Of a DNA stretch of 12,673 nucleotides, positions 7,226-12,673 are shown piece by piece. This stretch comes from Spirochaetaceae bacterium (GTDB lineage Bacteria; Spirochaetota; Spirochaetia; SZUA-6; Fen-1364): the NCBI GenBank assembly GCA_003154555.1, contig PMDT01000101.1:843-13515 (forward strand), in the 5' to 3' direction. The first letter of the stretch is position 1, and each line of letters opens with the position of its first letter. The notes under the pieces are model-generated. The model made no database searches, was not told the origin of the DNA, and saw nothing but the letters and a program-made list of their open reading frames with translations. Position numbers and translations under genes: made by a program.

Positions 7226-8484
7226 GCGGGAACGTGACACCTGCCCCGGAGAAAGCCCCGCGCCGCCCCTTCCTCCGCAGGGCACTTGACGCGATCGTGA
7301 GCGGCAATGCCTTCACGGTGACATTCCTCGCATTCGTGAGCGCGCTGATCCTCGGCGCGATCATCATCATCCTGGCGACTCCTTCGGCGATCCGGGCCTG
7401 GCAGGACTTCGGTTACGCGCCCGGCGAGGCGCTTCGGCAGAGCTGGCGGGCGGTCGCCAATGCCTACGGCTCCCTTTTCCTGGGTTCCATCGGCAGCCCG
7501 CGCGCCATTATCGATGCGATACGGTCCGGCGACGGCGCCAGTGTCGTCGCCGCCTTTATCCCCCTTTCTGAAACGCTCGTGTCGACAACCCCCCTGATGA
7601 TGGCCGGCCTCGGCATTGCGCTGGCATTCCGGGCCGGGCTCTTCGATATCGGCGGCCAGGGCCAGCTCGTGCTGGGTGCAATCGGCGCCACGATCGCGGG
7701 TTTCTCCTTCCCTTCCCTGCCCGCGGTCATCCATGTGCCACTTGCCATTCTTTCGGGAGCCGCCTTCGGCGCGGCCTGGGGGTTCATCCCCGGAGTCCTC
7801 AAGGCGCGCACGGGCGCACATGAAGTGATCACGTCGATGATGCTCAACTACGTCGGCATGAACCTGCTGACGTGGCTCCTCACCACCGGTCTCGTCCAGG
7901 CGCCGCCCCGCAACCAGGCCATCTCCAAGGTCGTTGTCGCGGCGGCGCGTCTTCCGTCAATCACCGGATCATCGCTTCGGGCCAACCTCGGCATCGTGCT
8001 CGCCGTTCTTCTCGTCCTGGGTGTCGGATGGCTCCTGAACCGCAGCACGCTGGGGTTCAGATTCCGGATGCTTGGCGCCAATCGCGACGCGGCACGTGTC
8101 GCGGGGGTCCAGATTGAACGGCATTTCACGATCGCGATGACCCTTGCGGGCATGCTTGTGGGGCTCGGGGGCGCCTTCATGGTGCTTGGCGTGGATTTCC
8201 GCCTTTCGCCGCTGTACAGCGGCAGCATCGGCTTCGACGGCATTACTGTGGCGATACTCGGCCGCGGGACGCCCCTTGGCGTGGGGCTTTCGGCGCTCCT
8301 GTTCGGGGCATTCACGGCAGGCGGCCGCACGATGCAGGTGAACACGAGCATTCCGCTCCAGCTCGTCCAGGTGCTGCAGGCCGTGCTCGTGCTCTTCGTC
8401 GCTGCACCGGGCGTCATTCGCACCATTTACCGGATCCGGCTCACGAAAGCGGGCGGGCGCGTGTTTGGAGGGTGGGCGGGATGA
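7222..8484 (+). CDS. ABC transporter permease 1, BPD_transp_2 (nucleoside/sugar) family
   Basis: This is the first of two membrane-channel subunits of the BMP-dependent importer, 420 residues with many hydrophobic segments. Family marks are LFDIGGQGQLVLGA (140-153), GAHEVITSMMLNYVG (198-212), the ATPase-contact loop LGANRDAARVAGV (284-296) and GSIGFDGITVAILGR (334-348). A first membrane helix at about 31-52 is followed by a soluble stretch (about 55-108) before the core helices; such an insertion is found in YufP-like permeases. The ATG at 7222 overlaps the ATPase stop by 4 nt (ATGA), and GGGAG (7210-7214) lies 7 nt upstream. The stop overlaps the next gene in the same way, so the three genes are translationally coupled. 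Confidence 0.93.
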   Translation: MSGNVTPAPEKAPRRPFLRRALDAIVSGNAFTVTFLAFVSALILGAIIIILATPSAIRAWQDFGYAPGEALRQSWRAVANAYGSLFLGSIGSPRAIIDAIRSGDGASVVAAFIPLSETLVSTTPLMMAGLGIALAFRAGLFDIGGQGQLVLGAIGATIAGFSFPSLPAVIHVPLAILSGAAFGAAWGFIPGVLKARTGAHEVITSMMLNYVGMNLLTWLLTTGLVQAPPRNQAISKVVVAAARLPSITGSSLRANLGIVLAVLLVLGVGWLLNRSTLGFRFRMLGANRDAARVAGVQIERHFTIAMTLAGMLVGLGGAFMVLGVDFRLSPLYSGSIGFDGITVAILGRGTPLGVGLSALLFGAFTAGGRTMQVNTSIPLQLVQVLQAVLVLFVAAPGVIRTIYRIRLTKAGGRVFGGWAG

Positions 8485-9752
8485 GCGATACGGTGAGCCG
8501 GCAGGGCGAGATGCGGCGTGACATCGCCGCAACCAGACGGCGCGGATTCGGCATCGCCCTCTTCGTGCTGGCGGCGATCATCCTCCTGCTCTTCGCCCGC
8601 GGAACAACCCCGGACGCGCGGACGACATTCCAGTTCTCGGCCCCCCCCGCTCCTTCCCTGCCGCCCCTTCCCTTCCGCGCGCTTCCCGTGCTCCTTGGCC
8701 TGGGCATCGTCTGCGCGCTCCTGGGCGTGGTGCAGATCCTCTGGAAGAAGAACAAGCGGATCTACCTCCTGCTCGGCGTCGGTCTTGCCCTGACCGGTGT
8801 GGCATTCCTTGCATGGTCGGGCAAAGGGGCAACGGTCGACGTGGAAGGCCTCCTGATGACGTCGCTCATCGAGGCCGTGCCGCTCACCCTCGGAGCCCTT
8901 TCAGGACTCCTGTGCGAACGTGCCGGGGTCATCAACATCGCAATAGAAGGGCAGTTCCTGGTCTCGGCCTTCCTCGGCGCCCTGATCGGAAGCGCGAGCC
9001 ACAATCTGTACCTGGGCCTTCTCGCCGGCGCCACGGCGGGCGCGCTCGTGGGGCTCGTGCTTGCCGTTTTCACGATCACGTATGCCGCGGACCAGATCAT
9101 CGTGGGCGTCGTGCTGGATGCGTTCGCCCTCGGGTTGACCAGCTTCTTCCTGCAGAGCCTGCTGGCGCCGCACCAGGACACGCTGAACAGCCCCGCCGTT
9201 TTCTCGCCAATCTCGCTGCCCCTGCTGGACCGGATTCCCATCGTCGGGCCGCTGCTCTTCAACCAGAACATATTCGTCTACCTGACGATCATCATCCTCG
9301 TTGCCGTGCAGGTGGCGCTTTTCCGCACCCGCTGGGGACTGCGCGTGCGTGCGGTCGGCGAGCATCCGCGCGCCGCTGACACTGTCGGCATCAACGTGCA
9401 GCGCGTCCGCTACCGCAACGTCATCCTGGGCGGCATCGTTGCCGGCATTGGCGGGGCATCTTTCACCATCGGGTCGACCGGCCAGTTTGCGCCGAACATG
9501 ACCTCGGGGCTGGGCTACATCGCCCTTGCCGCGATGATTTTCGGCAGATGGCGCCCTCTGGGGGCGCTGGGAGCGGCTCTTCTCTTCGGCTTCACGGACG
9601 CCCTGCAATTCGCGCTGTCCATCCTGAATGTCCCCATACCGTCATCGTTTCTGACGATGTTCCCCTACCTCGCAACGATCCTTGCCGTGGCAGGGCTCGT
9701 CGGGAAGGTCCTGCCTCCTGCCGCGGACGGGAAGCCCTATACCCGAGAGTGA
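8481..9752 (+). CDS. ABC transporter permease 2, BPD_transp_2 family, with N-terminal membrane extension
   Basis: This is the second channel subunit of the importer (423 residues). The core from about residue 120 carries ALSGLLCERAGVINIAIEGQF, the typical YufQ-like segment, then AADQIIVGVVLDAF, the contact loop VGEHPRAADTVGI and GLGYIALAAMIFGRW. Before the core are about 115 residues with three further hydrophobic segments (about 24-39, 67-87 and 94-112), making it longer than the roughly 320 residues of minimal YufQ-type permeases. I place the start at ATG 8481 rather than an in-frame GTG at 8472: GGAGG (8467-8471) is 9 nt from the ATG but touches the GTG, and the ATG forms an ATGA overlap with permease 1. 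It is the last gene of the operon, and its stop is 11 nt from the stop of the convergent MFS gene. Confidence 0.92.
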   Translation: MSDTVSRQGEMRRDIAATRRRGFGIALFVLAAIILLLFARGTTPDARTTFQFSAPPAPSLPPLPFRALPVLLGLGIVCALLGVVQILWKKNKRIYLLLGVGLALTGVAFLAWSGKGATVDVEGLLMTSLIEAVPLTLGALSGLLCERAGVINIAIEGQFLVSAFLGALIGSASHNLYLGLLAGATAGALVGLVLAVFTITYAADQIIVGVVLDAFALGLTSFFLQSLLAPHQDTLNSPAVFSPISLPLLDRIPIVGPLLFNQNIFVYLTIIILVAVQVALFRTRWGLRVRAVGEHPRAADTVGINVQRVRYRNVILGGIVAGIGGASFTIGSTGQFAPNMTSGLGYIALAAMIFGRWRPLGALGAALLFGFTDALQFALSILNVPIPSSFLTMFPYLATILAVAGLVGKVLPPAADGKPYTRE

Positions 9753-9753
9753 G

Positions 9754-9774
9754 GCCGGCGGGCTCACCGCCGGC
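9754..9774. terminator. hairpin between convergent genes, candidate bidirectional terminator
   Basis: GCCGGCGG (9754-9761) and CCGCCGGC (9767-9774) form a perfect 8-bp GC stem with a 5-nt loop. It starts one base after the permease 2 stop (TGA 9750-9752). On the other strand its loop contains the MFS stop codon (9764-9766), and one arm encodes the final arginines. The + strand continues GTTTCGACTTC and the - strand CTCACTCTC, so neither side has a true U-tract. Termination by this hairpin is therefore plausible but not canonical. Confidence 0.5.
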
Positions 9775-11374
9775 GTTTCGACTTCTTCGGGGACGCTCGC
9801 TTTGTCTTGGCAGCCGATTGCGATGGCTTGACGGCCGTTTTCGGAGGCGACCTGCGCTTCGGTGACGATGCGGGGGTCGTTTCGTCGACTGTCTCCTCGC
9901 GCTGCCGGGCTGCCGCGAGGGACGGCGTTGCTCCCAGCGGCATTCTTCCGGCGGCCCCCCTCATGATCCTGCTGATGCCCGGCACTGCCTCGAAGAAGAG
10001 AGGAAGGAGGAACGCCCGGTTCTCTTCGACCGGTCTTTCCATGACCTTGATGCGCGGGATGATCAGGAAGCATGTTGCCAGGCGGAGCGCCGCCGAAGTG
10101 ATGAACAACATCGGAAAAGCGCTGACGACAAGTCCCAGCACGGTAAGAGAGCTGCTTCCCATCGCGCTCACGAACAGTCCCGCGGCGATGGATCCGAATC
10201 CGCCGGCAACGCTCCCCACGGTTGTCGACACGGCCATGTACATCGAGCTTTCTTCCGGCGGCCGGAACCGCGTGACCAGCTTGATGCCGGCGTTGTTCGC
10301 CGCCGCGGGAAACACGCCGCCCACGAGGCTCGCCAGGCCGACCCAGAGGACGGCGGTGTGTGGAGTGGCCAGAAGCCAGATCGACGGCAGGGCGGACCAG
10401 AACACGTAGCCGAGCATGAGCATCCGCTTGATGCCGAACCGGTCGACCATGCGCCCTACCCGGCGTGCGCCGAGGAGCGTGCCGACCAGCCCGATTCCGT
10501 TGATGGCGATCATGCCACCCAGCAGGTCATGGTTGAAGCCCAGGTTCTGCATGAAGTACAGGGTGCACAGCGCCCCGCCAAGGGACTGGGCCAGGTTCCA
10601 GCACGCGACAAAGATCAGCCACGGTCGGAAGCGCATATCGCGAAGCGGGTTCATGACGTTGGAAAGCGATCCGCGCGCGGGACTGGTCTCGTGGGGCGGT
10701 TCGGGGATGGTGCCGTGGATGATCAGGTCCGTGAAGCCGATGAAGCTGGCTGCCACCAGGATGGCGAAGGCCGTATCCAGCTTCCCCGCCTCCGGGATCA
10801 GATCCATCAGGAGACCCGACGGCAGCAGCACGACCACCGTTGCCAGCGCGATACGACTGTCCCGTCGTCCCCAGAATGTCCCCTGGACCTGCTGGGGGAT
10901 GATGGTCGCAAGCCACCCATACCAGGGACCGTTCGCTATGGTCCCCAGGAAAGTGCCGAAACAAATGGCCATCATGAAGACGAGGTATCCCGCGTGATTT
11001 CCCGTGCGCCAGATCAGGTAGGCGAAGGTGATGCCGACAAGGCGCACGACGCGGTCGCTGATGGCGAACCAGAAGAAGACGATCTTCCGCGATTTGACGC
11101 GTTCGCCCAGCACCGCACCGAGCACCTGCGCAGCGACGACCCAGGCGCTGATGCCTCCCAGGATGCCCCATTCGAGCTGGGTCATGCCTATGGCATTTCC
11201 GAAGTAGATGTAGATGATGCCCGTGACGAGGTTGGCCCAGATCGCTCCCAGGCAGCCGCTCAGGATGTGCTTGTTCATGAGGGAAGGCAACTCGCCAGGG
11301 TTTACAGGGCGGAGGGTGAAATACCCGGCGCGCCTGGCAATCGCGAGCCTCGGTGTGAGGTTCCTATCGGCCAT
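9764..11374 (-). CDS. major facilitator superfamily transporter with basic C-terminal tail
   Basis: This is a polytopic inner-membrane transporter of 536 residues; the hydrophobic part (about 36-440) fits 12 helices in two halves. An MFS motif A-like loop, GRMVDRFGIKRML (307-319), opens the second half after the long central loop (about 222-250). Other MFS-like segments include ISAWVVAAQVLGAVLGERV (75-93). The substrate cannot be read. Residues 501-536 form a Lys/Arg/Ser/Pro/Ala tail with 14 basic residues of 36 and no acidic ones, ending in KRRR, which is unusual for this family. The start at 11374 is supported by a promoter whose predicted start is only 16 nt upstream and by a weak SD (GGGA, 11380-11383). 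The alternative Met33 has no SD and would still keep all helices. It is convergent with the BMP operon and divergent from bioY. Confidence 0.85.
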   Translation of the reverse strand: MADRNLTPRLAIARRAGYFTLRPVNPGELPSLMNKHILSGCLGAIWANLVTGIIYIYFGNAIGMTQLEWGILGGISAWVVAAQVLGAVLGERVKSRKIVFFWFAISDRVVRLVGITFAYLIWRTGNHAGYLVFMMAICFGTFLGTIANGPWYGWLATIIPQQVQGTFWGRRDSRIALATVVVLLPSGLLMDLIPEAGKLDTAFAILVAASFIGFTDLIIHGTIPEPPHETSPARGSLSNVMNPLRDMRFRPWLIFVACWNLAQSLGGALCTLYFMQNLGFNHDLLGGMIAINGIGLVGTLLGARRVGRMVDRFGIKRMLMLGYVFWSALPSIWLLATPHTAVLWVGLASLVGGVFPAAANNAGIKLVTRFRPPEESSMYMAVSTTVGSVAGGFGSIAAGLFVSAMGSSSLTVLGLVVSAFPMLFITSAALRLATCFLIIPRIKVMERPVEENRAFLLPLFFEAVPGISRIMRGAAGRMPLGATPSLAAARQREETVDETTPASSPKRRSPPKTAVKPSQSAAKTKRASPKKSKRRR

Positions 11375-11396
11375 TCTTGTCCCAGTTCAGAGCGGA

Positions 11397-11425
11397 ATGA
11401 TCGCCCGACCTTCCGGGATTGTCAA
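11397..11425 (-). promoter_or_regulatory. sigma-70-type promoter of the MFS gene
   Basis: On the minus strand, TTGACA (11425-11420, perfect consensus) is followed after 17 nt by GATCAT (11402-11397, 4 of 6 matches to TATAAT). The predicted start is near 11390, leaving a 16-nt leader before the ATG at 11374. Confidence 0.65.
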
Positions 11426-11463
11426 TATGAGGCCACCCGGCTGAGTCCGCCCGGCGCGCGCCC

Positions 11464-11493
11464 TTGATATGCCTTCACTTTTCCCGCTATCCT
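11464..11493 (+). promoter_or_regulatory. sigma-70-type promoter of bioY
   Basis: TTGATA (11464-11469, 5 of 6) and TATCCT (11488-11493, 4 of 6) are separated by 18 nt. The predicted start is near 11500, giving a 20-nt leader that contains the SD. A 10-bp palindrome, GGCGCGCGCC (11453-11462), lies directly upstream of the -35 and could be an operator, although such palindromes are common in GC-rich DNA. I recognise no biotin-repressor site. Confidence 0.55.
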
Positions 11494-11519
11494 CCCGTCA
11501 CTTTGGATGGAGGTACAGA

Positions 11520-12110
11520 ATGAGCTCATCCGTCTACGCTGACCTGATCCGGCCGACGCGCCGCGGCACGGCGGTGCTCTATGATGCGTCGCTCATTGCG
11601 GGATTCTCCCTCGTGATAGCCCTCTGCTCCCAGGTTGCCATTCCCCTGCCCTTCACACCGGTCCCTGTCACGCTCCAGACCTTTGCAATCCTTCTGACCG
11701 GATGCCTCCTCGGCGGCGGCCGCGGAGCCCTGTCCGTCGTGCTTTATGTCGCCGAAGGCAGCGTCGGGCTGCCATTCTTTTCAGGGGGCACAGGGGGCAT
11801 TGCGCACCTTCTCGGGCCCACGGGAGGCTATCTCCTTGGCTTCGCGCTGTGCGCATATAGTGTCGGTCTGTTCGCCGCACGCGGGCTCACCCGCACGTGG
11901 CCCGGAAGACTCCTGGCGCTTGCCGTCGGCGACATCGTGATCTACATCCCGGGTCTCATATGGCTGGGCGCATTCACCGGAATGAGCAAGGCATTCTCGC
12001 TCGGCTTTGTTCCGTTCATTGTCGGGGACGCCTTGAAAATCGCCGCGGGCTGGGGTCTTCTCAGCGCTGTCGCGCTTGTGACCGCAAGAATCCGATCGCG
12101 CTCGACCTGA
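11520..12110 (+). CDS. bioY: BioY, biotin-binding S-component of an ECF transporter
   Basis: This integral membrane protein binds biotin and delivers it to the cell, either with an ECF module (two ATPases and a T-component) or, in some bacteria, alone. The 196 residues match the family's usual size. Characteristic segments are VAIPLPFTPVPVTLQTFAIL (39-58), LLGGGRGALSVVLYVAEG (63-80), SVGLPFFSGGTGG (81-93), LLGPTGGYLLGF (97-108) and FIVGDALKIAAG (166-177). About six membrane helices are apparent. I chose ATG 11520 because GGAGG (11509-11513) lies 6 nt upstream; an in-frame ATG at 11469 falls inside the promoter and would add 17 unrelated residues. No ECF ATPase or T-component gene is in the window, and the next gene is a kinase, so the energising subunits must lie elsewhere or be absent. 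Confidence 0.95.
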   Translation: MSSSVYADLIRPTRRGTAVLYDASLIAGFSLVIALCSQVAIPLPFTPVPVTLQTFAILLTGCLLGGGRGALSVVLYVAEGSVGLPFFSGGTGGIAHLLGPTGGYLLGFALCAYSVGLFAARGLTRTWPGRLLALAVGDIVIYIPGLIWLGAFTGMSKAFSLGFVPFIVGDALKIAAGWGLLSAVALVTARIRSRST

Positions 12111-12192
12111 CCGTCACCGGCGCCGCCCGGTCCCGCGCACGCGCCCTGTTCGGCGCACGTGGCAATGGCCGATGGATGAGCCCCGCCCCCTG

Positions 12193-12201
12193 TGCTATGC
12201 T
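12193..12201 (+). promoter_or_regulatory. extended -10 promoter of the FGGY kinase
   Basis: TGCTATGCT combines the extended -10 TG with a TATGCT hexamer (12196-12201, 4 of 6 matches to TATAAT). A weak -35 (TGGATG, 12173-12178) sits 17 nt upstream. The predicted transcription start, near 12208, is only two bases before the kinase ATG, so the mRNA would be nearly leaderless. The rest of the bioY-kinase gap (12111-12209) shows only short GC hairpins. Confidence 0.5.
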
Positions 12202-12209
12202 GGGCAATC

Positions 12210-12673
12210 ATGATCCTCGCCTACGACATCGGCACGACGTTCCTCAAGGCGGCTGTCGTGAGCATCGACGGCAAGATCCTGGCCAGCGCGCGCATCCCGA
12301 TCCGCATGGTGGAGACCAACGATCCCGTGCGGCGCGAATGCGACGCGAACACGTGGCTGTCAGGAATCGCCATGACAACGGCACAGCTTCGGCTCCGGGA
12401 GCTCGGCCGCATCCGCGGCGTCGTGGTGAGCGCCAACGGCCCGACGCTCGTGCCGGTGGATGACGACGGAGATCCGCTGGATTTCGCCATGACCTGGATG
12501 GACCGCCGGGCGCAGGAAGAGGCCGATATCGTGGCGGAGTTCTCCGACACGCCGCTGGACGCTTCCTTCTATCTGCCCAAGGCGTTCTGGATCATGCGCC
12601 ACAAGCCGGACATCTACGAGCGCACGCGGCATTTCCTGCCCTGCGCCGAGTATATTTCCTATTTTCTCACGGG
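12210..12673 (+). CDS. FGGY-family carbohydrate kinase, N-terminal part (cut by window edge)
   Basis: Proteins of this family phosphorylate sugars or polyols such as xylulose, glycerol, gluconate or ribulose, using ATP. The visible 154 residues begin with the phosphate-binding signature ILAYDIGTTFLKAAVVSIDG (2-21), followed by VVVSANGPTLVPVDDDGDPL (71-90), MTWMDRRA (94-101, the substrate-site region) and CAEYISYFLT (145-154), the family's [DE]Y-x5-LTG segment. The frame is open to the edge, and a full family member would be about 480-520 residues. The ATG at 12210 starts directly with the kinase fold. It has no clear SD and lies just after an extended -10 element, which suggests leaderless translation. 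The substrate cannot be determined from this fragment. It is the first gene after bioY and may begin a sugar-use operon beyond the window. Confidence 0.88.
   Translation, partial: MILAYDIGTTFLKAAVVSIDGKILASARIPIRMVETNDPVRRECDANTWLSGIAMTTAQLRLRELGRIRGVVVSANGPTLVPVDDDGDPLDFAMTWMDRRAQEEADIVAEFSDTPLDASFYLPKAFWIMRHKPDIYERTRHFLPCAEYISYFLT

Noticed and set aside
8472..8480. GTG at 8472 as the start of permease 2.
   Set aside because: The SD GGAGG ends at 8471, leaving no spacing. The ATG at 8481 has 9-nt spacing and the ATGA coupling seen at the previous junction.
10358..11467. 369-codon open frame on the + strand opposite the MFS gene.
   Set aside because: Its product is polar and biased (Asp/Gly/Arg/Gln/His) with no recognisable domain, while the minus strand encodes a clear 12-helix transporter with its own promoter.
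12109..12132. Short GC hairpins after bioY (for example ACCGG/CCGGT, 12116-12131) as a terminator.
   Set aside because: The stem is only 5 bp, there is no U-tract, and similar hairpins arise by chance in GC-rich DNA.
1..12673. CRISPR arrays, transposases, integrases, tRNA or attachment sites, and defence genes.
   Set aside because: None is visible; the genes are housekeeping and transport functions with uniform base composition and no direct-repeat boundaries.

Overview
The window is GC-rich bacterial chromosomal DNA (clearly above 60% G+C by eye), densely packed with genes. I see no tRNA, rRNA, CRISPR array, insertion sequence or phage gene. A bacterium with a Gram-negative-type envelope is suggested by the SPOR-domain protein and the lipoprotein transporter component. 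The combination of a double-psi beta-barrel/SPOR secreted protein, a BMP (PnrA/TmpC-type) lipoprotein with its nucleoside ABC transporter, and LigA fits an uncultured high-GC spirochaete. That assignment is inference from gene content and needs a similarity search.

Layout. (1) Positions 1-253: a possible tail of an upstream gene, then a leader with a candidate extended -10 promoter and a hairpin that can cover the Shine-Dalgarno (SD) sequence. (2) 254-4447, + strand: a secreted DPBB-SPOR protein with a very long Ala/Pro/Thr-rich linker, followed 21 nt later by NAD+-dependent DNA ligase (ligA). (3) 4462-9752, + strand: a near-consensus promoter (TTGACA-N17-TACAAT), a possible short leader ORF, then a four-gene transport operon: BMP-family lipoprotein, double ATPase, permease 1 and permease 2. 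The last two junctions are ATGA overlaps. (4) 9764-11374, - strand: an MFS transporter with a basic, histone-like C-terminal tail, convergent with the transport operon; a perfect 8-bp hairpin lies across both stop codons. (5) 11520-12110, + strand: bioY, divergent from the MFS gene, each gene with its own promoter candidate. (6) 12210 to the window edge, + strand: the N-terminal part of an FGGY-family carbohydrate kinase.

Functionally this is mostly a small-molecule uptake region. The BMP operon most likely imports nucleosides or purines. BioY is the biotin-binding subunit of an ECF transporter whose energising subunits are not here. The MFS protein and FGGY kinase point to further solute or sugar use. 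The SPOR protein and LigA belong to cell-envelope/division and DNA-replication housekeeping. I found no convincing new defence or mobile system. The most interesting points are regulatory or architectural: the SD-sequestering hairpin, a near-leaderless upstream ORF overlapping the lipoprotein start, a probably leaderless kinase mRNA, a hairpin whose loop contains a stop codon, the basic tail on the MFS transporter, and the nested repeats in the SPOR protein.
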